The position numbers were made by a program, and so were the translations under genes. A DNA stretch of 64,000 nucleotides, taken from positions 806,001 to 870,000 of the forward strand of contig NZ_JAMGSI010000002.1 in NCBI RefSeq assembly GCF_023516715.1, written 5' to 3'. The notes beneath the pieces were generated by a model. That model was not told where the DNA came from. It saw only the letters and a list, made by a program, of their open reading frames with translations, and searched no databases. This document shows, in pieces, positions 53,661 to 63,382 of this stretch (positions within the stretch are counted from its first letter, which is position 1; every line of letters starts with the position of its first letter). The stretch comes from Akkermansia massiliensis. Its GTDB lineage: Bacteria > Verrucomicrobiota > Verrucomicrobiia > Verrucomicrobiales > Akkermansiaceae.

Positions 53661-54004
53661 ATAAAAACAGCAAGGACTATTAATAACGCGGACGAATTGA
53701 AAAGTCCAGAAAATGCGCAAGTATGATGATGAGCGCCTTGGCTGCGAGCAAGATGAAAAAAAGATTGTGTCTGTTTTCTATCTGGAATCCCTTTTTTAAA
53801 CTGATACAATAATGGTCTTTCTTTAAAACGGGAGACTTGGTCTCCGCAATCTCCTATTGAAAAATTTTAACGCGAAAATTCTCATAACTGAGAAACTTGG
53901 CTGGTCCGGAAAATGCAATGATGAAAATGGTGAGAAGGCGTTTTACCGTGGGATAACGTTCGTGAGGAAAATAGCCGGGGCCGAATTCATCCCATGGAAT
54001 CAAT
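53661..54004. other. Intergenic gap between two glycosyltransferase genes
   Basis: 344 nt, AT-rich. Short open frames on both strands have no ribosome site and no family resemblance. I see no clear promoter, RNA or repeat here. Confidence 0.4.
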
Positions 54005-55192
54005 TCAATCCTTCTGCTTTGGGGTACGGGAGGAGGCAATGGAGCTGAGCAGGTCTTCCCATTGTTGATATACGACTGATGGGTCATACTGTTCCTGCCA
54101 TTGCCGCAGCCCCTCCTGCCCCCGGCGCTCCCGGAATTTTTCGTCCGTCAGAGCCCCCACGGTTTTTTCCAATGTGGCGGAGGATGTTTTTTTCAGGATG
54201 ATGCCTCCCTTCAGGGTGGAAACGGCTCCCACATCGGGAGCAAACCATGGGATGCCGCACGACATGGCCTCCAGAATGCAAAGCGGCTGCTGCTCCTGAT
54301 AGGAGTAAAGGAAAACGGCGGCGCTCTCCATAATGGCGGCTTCCACCTCCGGACGGGGAAGATTGTAAAGAATCCTGAATCTGGGATCGTCCCCAATAGC
54401 CTGCTCCATTTGCTCAGCGTAGGAATTGCGTTGCGGAACAAGGAAAAGGAAAACGATGTTGTCCAGCTTGGTTTGCTTTACATGGCGAATAAACAGAAGC
54501 TGCCGCTTCGTGTTGCAGGCGCTGGCGGGGCACGTGAAAACGGGAGCGTGGGACAATCCGTATTTTTCCCGGAAGAAAGGAACGGCTTGTTTCAGCGCCG
54601 GAAACGTGTTGGGAATGCAGACGTAACGGGAAAGATTCAGTTTGGAGCAGTAGTAATAATCGAACCCTTTGAAGGGCGTTCCATAGGAGTCAAGGAAAAC
54701 AAGGCGGTTTAACGGGGATTCCCGGTGTACGTTCAGAATGCCCCTGCGTATTTGGAAAAAGGAGCAGAGCCATTTTTTCATGCCGAAAAAAGGAGGGTAG
54801 TCCACGCGGAAATAGGAACGGAGGTTGGTGGGCATGCCGTGGGAACGCAGAAAAAAGGGAAGGCGCTTTTCCCGTGCGCATGCCAGCAATTCCTTCCGGC
54901 ACCAGCCCGACCAGGAATGGTAAACGATAAAATCCGGCTGGATATCTTTTAAAAAAGCGTCCAGGTACTCCTTCAAGCGGTTGGTGTCGTCCGTCAGGGA
55001 ATCCGGCAGGGCCGTGATGGGGCAGCATCTTGTGCGGGAAGGATCCTCCGGCAAATCCTGCTGGCGGGTGAGAACGTGAATGTCCCAGCCTCTGGAGCCC
55101 AGGCTGTGCGCCATTTCATAGGCCGCCATACTCACGCCTCCTTCCCCGGGAGGGAAGGCATAGGCGGCAATCAGAATCCTTCCTTTGCTCAC
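54005..55192 (-). CDS. Glycosyltransferase family 4 protein
   Basis: 395 aa from a GTG at 55192 (SKGRILIAAYAFPPGEGGVS); a TTG 18 codons upstream is possible but adds a non-family stretch. The N-terminal loop AYAFPPGEGGVSMAAYEMA is typical of GT4 acceptor-binding domains. The C-terminal domain shows FTCPASACNTKRQLLFI, YNLPRPEVEAAIMESAAVFL and QQPLCILEAMSCGIPWFA (E-x7-E type). It is part of the surface glycan locus, divergent from the flippase gene. Confidence 0.83.
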   Translation of the reverse strand: MSKGRILIAAYAFPPGEGGVSMAAYEMAHSLGSRGWDIHVLTRQQDLPEDPSRTRCCPITALPDSLTDDTNRLKEYLDAFLKDIQPDFIVYHSWSGWCRKELLACAREKRLPFFLRSHGMPTNLRSYFRVDYPPFFGMKKWLCSFFQIRRGILNVHRESPLNRLVFLDSYGTPFKGFDYYYCSKLNLSRYVCIPNTFPALKQAVPFFREKYGLSHAPVFTCPASACNTKRQLLFIRHVKQTKLDNIVFLFLVPQRNSYAEQMEQAIGDDPRFRILYNLPRPEVEAAIMESAAVFLYSYQEQQPLCILEAMSCGIPWFAPDVGAVSTLKGGIILKKTSSATLEKTVGALTDEKFRERRGQEGLRQWQEQYDPSVVYQQWEDLLSSIASSRTPKQKD

Positions 55193-55294
55193 GGGCGGTA
55201 ATATAGATGGAAGAGGGAAATAAAACAAGAATGCTTTATGGAACAATGTTGGATAACTGGTATGGAGCAGGTTGTGGCTTATGGATAAAAAGAT

Positions 55295-55323
55295 GTTGAT
55301 GCAGTGGAATGTTGTGCTAGATT
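55295..55323 (+). promoter_or_regulatory. Possible promoter for the flippase gene
   Basis: TTGATG (55295-55300) and TAGATT (55318-55323) are 17 nt apart, in the gap between two divergent genes and about 140 nt upstream of the flippase ATG. Each box has one or two mismatches to consensus. Confidence 0.3.
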
Positions 55324-55462
55324 AATGCCGCTTTTCATGGCCGTATGACTGGCAGAATATCCTGTTTGTATTTTACCAGCCGGATAAATGAAACCGGGTA
55401 TGAATGATTTCTGTATTTTTTGTTTTCTCGTGAAGAGAGGATAAGTCCATGGAATAAATGGT

Positions 55463-57022
55463 ATGAAGGAGTCTCGCGTAAAAAAAAGCCTGTTGAATGC
55501 CCGGGTGAACCTCATTTTTTATGTTCTGATTCTCATCATTTCATTTTTTTCAAGAAAAGTTTTCCTGAATTGCCTGGGCGCTGATTTCGTCGGTTTGACG
55601 GGAACTTTAATGAATCTGCTGAATTTTCTTAATTTGGCGGAGCTTGGCATAAGCACGGCTATCGGATATGTGCTTTATAAACCTATTTTTGAACATGATG
55701 AGGCCAGAATTAATGAAATTATTTCTGTTCTGGGTTACATGTACCGGTGGATAGGGCGCATCATTATTGCCGCCGGATTGCTGCTTTCCTGTTTTCTGCC
55801 GCTGATCTTCCCTTCAACGGGATTTTCCTATGGAATCATCTATTTTGCTTATTATTCTTTTCTCGCCTCTTCCCTGATTGGGTACTTCGCCAACTACAGG
55901 CAGACTCTCCTGGGGGCGGACCAGAGGAATTACGTGGTGGCCTTCTATTTCCAGACGGCCTCCATAATCAAAATTTTATGCCAGATATTATCTGCGTGGT
56001 ATACGGGCAGCTATTATCTATGGATAATGATAGAACTGCTGTTCGGCATTATTTATTCCTTCATCCTTAACTGGAAAATTAATCAGGTATATCCCTGGTT
56101 GAAAAGCAATGTGGCTCTGGGAAAGGAACTGTTCAGGAAATACCCTGAGGTTATTAAATATACCAGGCAGCTCTTTGTACATCGGCTGGGTTATTTTTTC
56201 CAGTTCCAGGTCACGCCGTTTCTGGTTTATGCATTTGTTTCCCTGCAGATGGTCGCCTACTATGGCAACTATTCCACCATCATGGATAAACTGTTCCTCC
56301 TGGTCAACAACCTGCTGGGCAGCACGGAAGCCAGCGTGGGAAATCTGATCGCGGAGGGGAATGCGGAAAAAATCCGCAAGGTGTTCAATGAATTATTTTC
56401 CCTGCGCATGCTGATAGCCGGGACAATCTGCTTTACCCTTTACCAGCTTCTGGAGCCATTCATCACGCTTTGGCTGGGAGCGGGCTACATCCTCCCCCGG
56501 GAAATCATGATCCTGATCATCATCAACCTGTTCATCACTGTCACGCGGGGTGCAGTGGATCAATTTTTATACGGCTACGGCCTGTTCTGGGATGTCTGGG
56601 CGCCCATTGTAGAAAGCGTGATCAACATTTCCGTAGCAATTATCGGAGGTTACCTATGGGGATTGCCCGGCATTCTTCTGGGGGGTATTTCCAGCCTGGT
56701 GCTTATTGTTGGCATTTGGAAACCCTTCATGCTGTACACTTGGGGATTCAGAAAGAACGTGATGAATTACTGGCTCCAATTCGGTTACCAGCTGGCGCTG
56801 ATTCTGATACCTATGGTGCTGATGAACTGGATTTGGAAATATTCCCCCTTGCAACCCTCCGGGTCTTTCCTGAACTGGTTTGCCTGCGCCTTCCTGATGG
56901 TTGTTTCCTATGGCGTCATAACGATTCTTTTAATGTATTGCTGTACGAAAGGCATGCGTGGCATGGTACATCGTGGACTGGCAATAGCGGGGACGCGGCT
57001 GCTCTGGAAGAGGAAAAAGTAA
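55463..57022 (+). CDS. Wzx-type polysaccharide/O-antigen flippase (MATE/MOP superfamily)
   Basis: 519 aa with about 12-14 transmembrane helices. The N-terminal part (FYVLILIISFFSRKVFLNCLG, shortened, then ADFVGLTGTLMNLLNFLNLAELG) is typical of oligosaccharide flippases, where a double-basic start is followed by a helix and FLxxLGxxxxGL. It would move undecaprenyl-PP-linked glycan units to the periplasmic face. It stands alone on the plus strand among minus-strand glycosyltransferase genes. AT-richer than the core. Confidence 0.85.
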   Translation: MKESRVKKSLLNARVNLIFYVLILIISFFSRKVFLNCLGADFVGLTGTLMNLLNFLNLAELGISTAIGYVLYKPIFEHDEARINEIISVLGYMYRWIGRIIIAAGLLLSCFLPLIFPSTGFSYGIIYFAYYSFLASSLIGYFANYRQTLLGADQRNYVVAFYFQTASIIKILCQILSAWYTGSYYLWIMIELLFGIIYSFILNWKINQVYPWLKSNVALGKELFRKYPEVIKYTRQLFVHRLGYFFQFQVTPFLVYAFVSLQMVAYYGNYSTIMDKLFLLVNNLLGSTEASVGNLIAEGNAEKIRKVFNELFSLRMLIAGTICFTLYQLLEPFITLWLGAGYILPREIMILIIINLFITVTRGAVDQFLYGYGLFWDVWAPIVESVINISVAIIGGYLWGLPGILLGGISSLVLIVGIWKPFMLYTWGFRKNVMNYWLQFGYQLALILIPMVLMNWIWKYSPLQPSGSFLNWFACAFLMVVSYGVITILLMYCCTKGMRGMVHRGLAIAGTRLLWKRKK

Positions 57023-57101
57023 GCGTTCCCTATGGGGCATTATAAGGATTTTTTACTTCCTTGGCAGGAAAAATAAGTGCAACTCTTTTTTATTCATATA
57101 T

Positions 57102-58670
57102 TCAGGGTAACTGGTTGATTTCCACGACAGCGGTCTGGGCATAGTGGTGGCCGACAAAAACCCACACTTGCCGGGGTTGCCCGGTCGTGTTGGGGGCAAG
57201 CGTCAGGGTGATTTGGCCGCCGCCGGCTGGTATCTGCTCCGCGGATTGGCTGCACCATACGGCGGCGGGGTCATGCCCGCACATCGTGTCGTTAATGGCG
57301 TACACAGCCTCCGCCAGCGTGGAGGATACCGTCAGCGTTACTTCACCGCCTTCCGCTCCCACCTCCAGCGCGGAAGCCGTCACCTCCGGCACGGGCTTGA
57401 TCGCCACTCCGTCCATGACCACCTTCCCCAGGATATCCCTGGCCGCCGTGCTGCCGGGCAGGCTGCCCGTGTTCACCCGCATTCCGGCCATTCTCAACCC
57501 TGTCTCCTGCGCGCTGGCCACTTCATGGGCTTTGACTGTTGCTGACAATACAGCCGTATGGCCGCCGCCGCAGAACCGCGCTGTCATGGGCATGACGTAT
57601 TGCCCGTCGACGAACAACTCCCACCTGTTTTCAACGTAGGGATGGTCTGCCGCATGCCGGGGCGCCATTGCTACGGCAAGATAGGTGGCGTTTGGGACCA
57701 GCGCCCACACATACCGGGCTTCCCCGTTGCCGCGCCCGTAATCCGTGCCGCGAATCAAGCAGGATGCAGAACTGCCCAGGTAAGACTTGCCGTATAAAGT
57801 CGCCTGCCAGGCGGGCGTCATATCATAACCGTTGTAATTATTAACGGAATTGAGCAGAGGAAACCTGTAATCCTGCCCTGTCCCGGCATGGTCATAATTG
57901 CACCAGTGAATGGGATGCGCATAGCATGGCGAGGACGGGTTTGTGGTGCATCCATAGCCATGTGTGGTGCTTCCCAGCATGATGGACGCCTTGTCCGCCC
58001 CCGTAATGCACCATGCCGCCGCCGCCGCAAAACTGGAATCTTTGTAGGTTCCCAGTGAATGAGCAAATTTCCAGGGCTTGGTGCCCACCCCCAGCAAGGA
58101 AATGCCGGAGGCGGGAGTCATTCTAATGACATGGTCATATAGTTCATTTTCAATGATGCCTTCCTTGACGGATGCATTGGCGCTGGAATACTTGTAAATG
58201 CTGAGGGATTGCATGCGCGCCAGCAATGCCACCCATGACGGAACGGCGGCATAGGAGGCGCTGCGCACCAGGAGCCATTCCCGTCTGGCCTGCTCTTCGA
58301 GCATGGAGTCCCAGGACAGGGCCTCCTGGGCCGTGGCAGGCAGCGGCACGCGAACGCCTCCGTTGGCGTTGACGGTGCCGGCAAAGGTTCCGGACTCCGC
58401 CATCATATTTTTTAAAATGGCATCCTCTCCGGGTTGAACGCCGTCCTGGACAAACAATCTCGGGACGGGCGTTTTAAAAATCTGTATGACAAAAGCGTTT
58501 TCATCGGATATTTCTACCGCATCCGTCGGAGCCACAAAACCGTATTGGCCCGCTTTTCCTGCTTCCAGAACAAGCATGAGATCCACGCTGGAACTTAAAA
58601 CGGCATGTACTGTACAAGCTTTTGTACAAGTCATTACATAGGAACTTCCTTTGATAGTGTCAACTTTCAT
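57102..58670 (-). CDS. Hypothetical protein with C-terminal BACON-like domain
   Basis: 522 aa, no signal peptide. The N-terminal 100 residues are beta-rich, starting MKVDTIKGSSYVMTCTKACT. The middle (about 175-420) is Gly/Tyr/Trp-rich (ITGADKASIMLGSTTHGYG, YGRGNGEARYVWALVP, WELFVDGQYVMPM) and could be a carbohydrate-binding or phage-tail-like fold. The last 93 residues follow the BACON pattern: GAEGGEVTLTVSSTL, VWCSQSAEQIPAGGGQITLT, APNTTGQPRQVWVFVG and a terminal INQ. BACON domains occur in gut bacterial surface proteins and gut phages. It interrupts the glycosyltransferase locus and may be an insertion. Confidence 0.65.
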   Translation of the reverse strand: MKVDTIKGSSYVMTCTKACTVHAVLSSSVDLMLVLEAGKAGQYGFVAPTDAVEISDENAFVIQIFKTPVPRLFVQDGVQPGEDAILKNMMAESGTFAGTVNANGGVRVPLPATAQEALSWDSMLEEQARREWLLVRSASYAAVPSWVALLARMQSLSIYKYSSANASVKEGIIENELYDHVIRMTPASGISLLGVGTKPWKFAHSLGTYKDSSFAAAAAWCITGADKASIMLGSTTHGYGCTTNPSSPCYAHPIHWCNYDHAGTGQDYRFPLLNSVNNYNGYDMTPAWQATLYGKSYLGSSASCLIRGTDYGRGNGEARYVWALVPNATYLAVAMAPRHAADHPYVENRWELFVDGQYVMPMTARFCGGGHTAVLSATVKAHEVASAQETGLRMAGMRVNTGSLPGSTAARDILGKVVMDGVAIKPVPEVTASALEVGAEGGEVTLTVSSTLAEAVYAINDTMCGHDPAAVWCSQSAEQIPAGGGQITLTLAPNTTGQPRQVWVFVGHHYAQTAVVEINQLP

Positions 58671-58696
58671 GAATAAACTAATTTTTAAAATACTCC

Positions 58697-58933
58697 CTAC
58701 TTGCCGATACGGTCATCAGGTATAAAACGTTGACGCATTCTTGCACACGCTTTGCTGGCCTGCTTTGAATGCGTGTACTGCCAGAACTGGTTGGCGGAAA
58801 TAGTCACCGTGGAACCCGGTCGTGGAAAACTAATGGAGGCATCCGTAAAATGATCTTTTTGGACAAGCCGGAAAATCACTATACCGGAATCTGGGCGTGA
58901 AAAGGGCTTCCATGAAAAACCCTTTGTACGCAA
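58697..58933 (-). CDS. Small hypothetical protein upstream of the BACON-like protein
   Basis: 78 aa, basic, starting MRTKGFSWKPFSRPDSGIVI. Composition is plausible for a real protein (a hydrophobic core IVIFRLVQKDHFTDASI and a basic Arg-rich tail). It ends 26 nt before the next gene on the same strand. No domain recognised; it could be a chance frame. Confidence 0.35.
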   Translation of the reverse strand: MRTKGFSWKPFSRPDSGIVIFRLVQKDHFTDASISFPRPGSTVTISANQFWQYTHSKQASKACARMRQRFIPDDRIGK

Positions 58934-59260
58934 AGCTAAAAATCAAAAGGAAAAAATGGGCTTATTCTGCTTTCGTAATAACGTTTATGTGCGGGAAAGA
59001 CAGGCAAATTCTGAAGCTGTGGCTTCGGATCATCATCAGCCGCGGAATGAAAAAGACATGAGCTTCGTGCATTTGAAGCATTTGCAGCCATGGAAATCCC
59101 GAGTGGACAATTTCCTGACTCGGGGAAATACCAAGGAAAAAAGGAATACGGATGGTATCCCGAAAAAAAATGGCTGATATTGGCGTTCCTTAATAAAAAA
59201 GCGCTCTGTAAATCGGTTGCTTCCTGGTCATCGGGAAAGGCAGGAAAAGCTGGCGCAATC
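58934..59260. other. Intergenic gap, no gene seen
   Basis: 327 nt between the small gene's start and the GT8 stop. An open frame on the plus strand (58956-59177) has no ribosome site and unlikely composition. No RNA or repeat recognised. Confidence 0.4.
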
Positions 59261-60208
59261 CTACTGGTGTTTGCCCTGCAAAAGCCGTTTGCCCTTCCCC
59301 AGGAGGCATCTCATTCGGGAAACAAACATTCGGGCAGAATCATTTTGCTTTCGGAAATCCCGGATATTATCTTTCCACGGAGATTTTTTCCAATACTTGT
59401 AGAACAGCCCGTTATCCTGACGCAGGCTATTGGGCTGCCAGGGCTTGGGATGCCCCCAGTAATGAATGATGCCGGGACTGGTGGCGGCTTCCAACAAATC
59501 CTTCGGCTCTAGGGGATTATTCTCGAAGCTTTTTATTCCTTCCCAGCGGATCGACCAAATGGCGCCGTCGCAGATGTTCCACATGGGATGGAGCAAGAAA
59601 ATACGTTCTTGATAACATGCGTTCAAAATATCCTGATCCTGCCAGGAGAGATGATGGATGTTGCTTTTCGCATAAGATAAAACTTGGGCTTCAAACCGTT
59701 CTTCACGAATTTTCTTAACATGATAAAGAACAACGCCTGCATTGATGTAAATGGAATCCCTGCCCAGATTCATTTCCCGTTTCCAGCGTGAGAAAAACTC
59801 CTCAGTCAAATGTTCCGTAGTGAAAACGCCGGCGATGAGGCAATCTCCGAACTCGGTTTCATACATGGAACTGATATCCCGGTTGAAAATGGTATCAATA
59901 TCTACATACAGGGCGCGTTCCACCGTGGCGGGAAGTTCCCCTGCGAGGCCAAGACGGTAATACGTCGCTGCCGACCACTTGGAACCAACGGGAAAATCCT
60001 TGTATTTATCCTTCATGTCAATGAAGTGTAAACTCAGGCGGTAAGACCGTTGCAGAGAATTTAAACGAGCCGTATTATCCTCGTTCAAACCGTCTGTCAT
60101 GATGTAAATATCGGCATGAACGTCGGCTGGTAAATTCTCCATGAGGGAAACGATGCTTACCCCCGTTCCCAGCGCTCCCTTATCGTCTGTAGCGTATACG
60201 ATGTTCAT
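59261..60208 (-). CDS. Glycosyltransferase family 8 protein (LPS galactosyl/glucosyltransferase-like)
   Basis: 315 aa. Retaining GT-A enzyme: N-terminal MNIVYATDDKGALGTGVSIVS, metal-binding DxD in YVDIDTIFNR (Asp 103, Asp 105), INAGVVLYHVKKIR and the C-terminal HYWGHPKPW, all GT8 hallmarks (LgtC/WaaJ-like). Uses UDP-Glc or UDP-Gal in typical members; the donor here is unknown. Follows the GT2 gene by 60 nt on the same strand. Confidence 0.92.
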   Translation of the reverse strand: MNIVYATDDKGALGTGVSIVSLMENLPADVHADIYIMTDGLNEDNTARLNSLQRSYRLSLHFIDMKDKYKDFPVGSKWSAATYYRLGLAGELPATVERALYVDIDTIFNRDISSMYETEFGDCLIAGVFTTEHLTEEFFSRWKREMNLGRDSIYINAGVVLYHVKKIREERFEAQVLSYAKSNIHHLSWQDQDILNACYQERIFLLHPMWNICDGAIWSIRWEGIKSFENNPLEPKDLLEAATSPGIIHYWGHPKPWQPNSLRQDNGLFYKYWKKSPWKDNIRDFRKQNDSARMFVSRMRCLLGKGKRLLQGKHQ

Positions 60209-60268
60209 GGTAAAGGTCCGGCATGGACTATGGCAGGTGAAGAAATGGATCTGCGTTTCCCATCCGCG

Positions 60269-61261
60269 TTACTGGTTTCTATTGAGAAACAACATGGATC
60301 TTCCCATTCTTTCCAGGCGGTCCAGCCAGACGCATAAGGAAACGGTTCTATTCATGAGCGCAGTAAATGATTGTTCCATTCCTTCCTTTGCAAAACATGC
60401 CTTCGCATAGGCGTCAAAATAGGTCCGGTTCAGGTAGGGATGCGTCACCTTCCTGATTCTGCCCAGCAAGGAGGTCCTTTCCTCTTCGTCAAGAGCCAGC
60501 AACCTGTTGGAATGCAATTCCCTGATGATCAGGAAATGAACGGCGAACTGCCATGTGGGTTTTTTCATGGCTTCAAGTTCATTCAGCAAGGGCGCAAGGA
60601 GCGTATGAATGGAGACATGCCGGTAATTCACATCATGCATGGCGGATGATGCCCTTTGCCGGTAAATTGAGGTGACGGTTCCTCCCAGCCCGATCAGGGC
60701 TGTCTGCCTCATGCACCGCGTCCAGTACAGGTTGTCTTCTCCATAGGACATATTTTCCTCCCAGGACGGAAGTTGAAACGCAAGAGATGAACTCAGGATA
60801 ACATTGCTTGGGTGCATGAATAGCAATCCCCTTAACCCCAATTTCCGGATGAATACAGGATGGGATGGGGGACGTGGCGCTATGTTGGCCAACTCGTCCA
60901 GGATGTGACGGTTGGAATAAACCAATATCTCAGGATGAAGATTGAAAAAATTAGCCGCCAGCGCCAAATGTTCTGGGTACCAGTAATCGTCCCCGTCCAG
61001 AAAAGCGATATAAAGGCCTTGGGCTTTCTTCATTCCTGCATTTCGTGCTCGCGAAACGCCGCCGTTGCGCTGGGAAATAAGATGAATTCTTTGGTCGTGA
61101 AAAGATTGGATGATAGAAACGGTTCCGTCTGTAGAACCATCGTCAACGATAATAATTTCAAAATCCTGAAATATTTGAGCCAGTACCGACTGAATGGTAG
61201 CAGCAATATATTTTTCCAGGTTATAGGCTGGAATAATAACGCTGAAAAATGGCTTCTGCAT
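60269..61261 (-). CDS. Glycosyltransferase family 2 protein
   Basis: 330 aa. GT-A fold: FSVIIPAYNLEKYIAATIQS (shortened start), IIIVDDGSTDGT (UDP-binding, 37-48), SRARNAGMKKAQGLYIAFLD with GDDYW (metal-binding Asp 89-92). The C-terminal 130 residues are helical and probably bind the acceptor. It is clearly paralogous to the partial GT2 at the right edge, including the shared IRKLGLRGLL stretch. It forms a pair with the GT8 gene. Confidence 0.92.
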   Translation of the reverse strand: MQKPFFSVIIPAYNLEKYIAATIQSVLAQIFQDFEIIIVDDGSTDGTVSIIQSFHDQRIHLISQRNGGVSRARNAGMKKAQGLYIAFLDGDDYWYPEHLALAANFFNLHPEILVYSNRHILDELANIAPRPPSHPVFIRKLGLRGLLFMHPSNVILSSSLAFQLPSWEENMSYGEDNLYWTRCMRQTALIGLGGTVTSIYRQRASSAMHDVNYRHVSIHTLLAPLLNELEAMKKPTWQFAVHFLIIRELHSNRLLALDEEERTSLLGRIRKVTHPYLNRTYFDAYAKACFAKEGMEQSFTALMNRTVSLCVWLDRLERMGRSMLFLNRNQ

Positions 61262-61423
61262 TTAGGAAGGAGATGGAACGCTTTTGGAGCTGGACGGGAA
61301 TCCGGATGTGGAGGAAAGACTTCGCGCTGATTCTGGAGTAATAACAATCGGTAAATGGAGGAGGGAAAAAATCCCTCGTGACGCCTTCATTGTTAATCAA
61401 CGCATTGATGGACCAAATCATAG

Positions 61424-61438
61424 CGGATTAAGAATCCG
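61424..61438. repeat. Palindrome CGGATT-AAG-AATCCG
   Basis: Perfect 6-bp inverted repeat with a 3-nt centre. It is one of several GGATT-N3-AATCC copies in the 61-63.4 kb intergenic regions. Confidence 0.7.
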
Positions 61439-61581
61439 TGATTAATCAACGCCGCCATAAAAGATGCGCATGATAGGGAACATCAGGATGATAGGAGAAT
61501 CTTTTTAATCCCTGTTATCCCCGTCATCCTTATATTCCCCATTACCCCTAACAAACTTTTTCCCAGATTTTTCCGTTGACG

Positions 61582-61598
61582 CCGGATTCTTAATCCGG
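61582..61598. repeat. Palindrome CCGGATT-CTT-AATCCGG
   Basis: Perfect 7-bp inverted repeat with a 3-nt centre (CTT is the complement of the AAG centre of the copy at 61424, so the two copies are inverted relative to each other). Confidence 0.7.
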
Positions 61599-61683
61599 TA
61601 CAAACGTGACGCCTTATCTATAAGTACTGTGGATCATAGTCCATCTCGGGATTCACATTTCCTTTTCCGTGCCGCTTTTCTTC

Positions 61684-62736
61684 ATGAATCCTCCGGAACT
61701 CCCCTCCATCAGCATTATTCTGACCGGGCATAATGAGGAATATTGCATTGGAGATGCCATCCGGAGCGTATTCGGGCAGGATTACGAGGGGCCGGTAGAA
61801 ATCATCCTGTCTGATGACGGTTCTTCCGACGGTACTTTTGCAGTCATGCAGGAAATGGCGGCGGAGTACCGGGGACCGCACCGTGTGGTATTGAACCGGA
61901 ATGAAACCCCTCTGGGGCGCGGGCCGCATATACGGCAGGCCGTGGAGTTGGCCACCCATGAATGGATTCTCCGTCAGGACGGAGATGACTGTTCCTTCCC
62001 CTGGAGGTGCAGGATTTTTGCCGGAGTGGTGACGGAGCATCCGGATGCCGTGGCTGTCGTCAGCCAGATGACCCGCGTGTATGAGGAAGCCGGCGTTATG
62101 TTCGAATTCCCGGCGTTTCCTGCTGTTCCGGAAGAGGCCCCGGTGATCAGGCTTCAAGAGGGGACTTTCTCCTCCACTGCCCATTACGGAGGCAGTATGA
62201 TGATCAGGAAAAGCGCCTGCCAATGGGGGCGCTCCCTGCCGATGACGGACAATTTTGAAGATGACCTGATGGGATTTCATGTGTGGCTGCAAGGCAGCAT
62301 CTATGAATTGCCGGATGTCTCCCTGTACTATTACAGGTTTGCCGTCAAAAATATTTGTGCCGTCAACAGTGCAGCGCGGTTTGCCAGCATGAAAACGGCT
62401 GCGGCCTTTGAAAAAAGGGATCGGCTGATGCGGCGCCAGTTGAAGAAAAGCAAGGAAGCCGGCCTGGAACTGTGTAAGGACTTGTTGAAGGGCCGCACTC
62501 CGGTTTTCCGTTCGCGGGAAGAATTGCTTGACGAAATGGAGGAGAGAAGAAAGGCGATACGCTGCATTGATCAACAGCAGAACTGGTGGAACTATTCCTT
62601 CCGCCGCAGGTGGGCGCTAAGGAAGCCGGGATGGATGGGCATCGTCCATTGCTTGCCGCAAAAGCTGTATCTGCTCTACATGGTCTTCTTTTTCAAGCTC
62701 AGGAAAGTGAAAAGAGCCGTTTGCGGAGCGCGGTAG
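61684..62736 (+). CDS. Glycosyltransferase family 2 protein
   Basis: 350 aa from the ATG at 61684; a GTG five codons earlier is possible. GT-A motifs are ISIILTGHNEEYCIGDAIRS, IILSDDGSSDGT and RQDGDDCSFPWR (DxD region), then the acceptor-side NFEDDLMGFHVWLQG. A basic C-terminal part (KKSKEAGLEL ... RRRWALRKPG) and a final hydrophobic stretch (LYLLYMVFFFKLRKVK) suggest peripheral membrane contact. Single gene, opposite to the GT2/GT8 pair. Confidence 0.88.
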   Translation: MNPPELPSISIILTGHNEEYCIGDAIRSVFGQDYEGPVEIILSDDGSSDGTFAVMQEMAAEYRGPHRVVLNRNETPLGRGPHIRQAVELATHEWILRQDGDDCSFPWRCRIFAGVVTEHPDAVAVVSQMTRVYEEAGVMFEFPAFPAVPEEAPVIRLQEGTFSSTAHYGGSMMIRKSACQWGRSLPMTDNFEDDLMGFHVWLQGSIYELPDVSLYYYRFAVKNICAVNSAARFASMKTAAAFEKRDRLMRRQLKKSKEAGLELCKDLLKGRTPVFRSREELLDEMEERRKAIRCIDQQQNWWNYSFRRRWALRKPGWMGIVHCLPQKLYLLYMVFFFKLRKVKRAVCGAR

Positions 62737-63213
62737 GGGGTGCCTGAAGACCCCGGATGGAAAGGGCCCGCCAGGGCAGGGAAAAGCTCTTGGATAAAAC
62801 CTCCGTGAAGTGTTCATGGAACCATGTTCTGCATGGCTGCTTCCTCTGCTGCATGGGGAATAGCGTGTGCAGGTTTGAGTGCGTGGAATGGGAAAAAGGG
62901 AATGAATGCGTATTCATGCGCGAAAAAGAAGAAGGGGAAATCTTGATACCGGTCATTTGGCAGATAGGGACGCAGGGGGATGAACTGCATGCAGGGAAGG
63001 GCGATGCATAATCTTTGTCGATAGGTGAAAGCCTCCGGGAAGCGTCTTTTCAAACCGAAGGGATTGATCGGAGGGATGTAGGGAAAAAATGAAGGAAGTG
63101 CCGTATTTCATGGAATCATCCTTCTTTGGTTATCCGGAAAAACAGGAATCAGGATAGGAAAGCAAAAAGCATTTTATGTTTTGTTACTAAAAATGAGAAC
63201 TGATGGCTTAACC

Positions 63214-63233
63214 GCGAATTTCTAATCCGGATT
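63214..63233. repeat. Imperfect GGATT-type palindrome
   Basis: CGAATT-TCT-AATCCG (one mismatch) runs into a perfect 10-bp palindrome AATCCGGATT (63224-63233), giving two overlapping stem options. Confidence 0.5.
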
Positions 63234-63382
63234 CAATAAAAAATACTTAATATAAATGGTGACAGTTGAGGGGAGGCAATCCTGGAAAGAAATGTCCTTC
63301 CTGTCGTGCAGCAGCATGAAGCCGTATAAAAAACTCATAATGTGCATGTTGGTAAACCTTCATGTATCCGGACAAAGAACCC

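Larger units (their letters stand above)
61262..61668. other. Intergenic region with palindromes and a direct repeat
   Basis: 407 nt without a gene between divergent glycosyltransferase genes. It holds two GGATT-N3-AATCC palindromes (listed separately) and an 11-bp direct repeat TTAATCAACGC at 61393-61403 and 61442-61452. It presumably also contains promoters for both sides, but no clear boxes stand out. Confidence 0.5.

Noticed and set aside
62757-63053. Overlapping small frames on both strands
   Set aside because: They overlap each other, match nothing and lack start signals.
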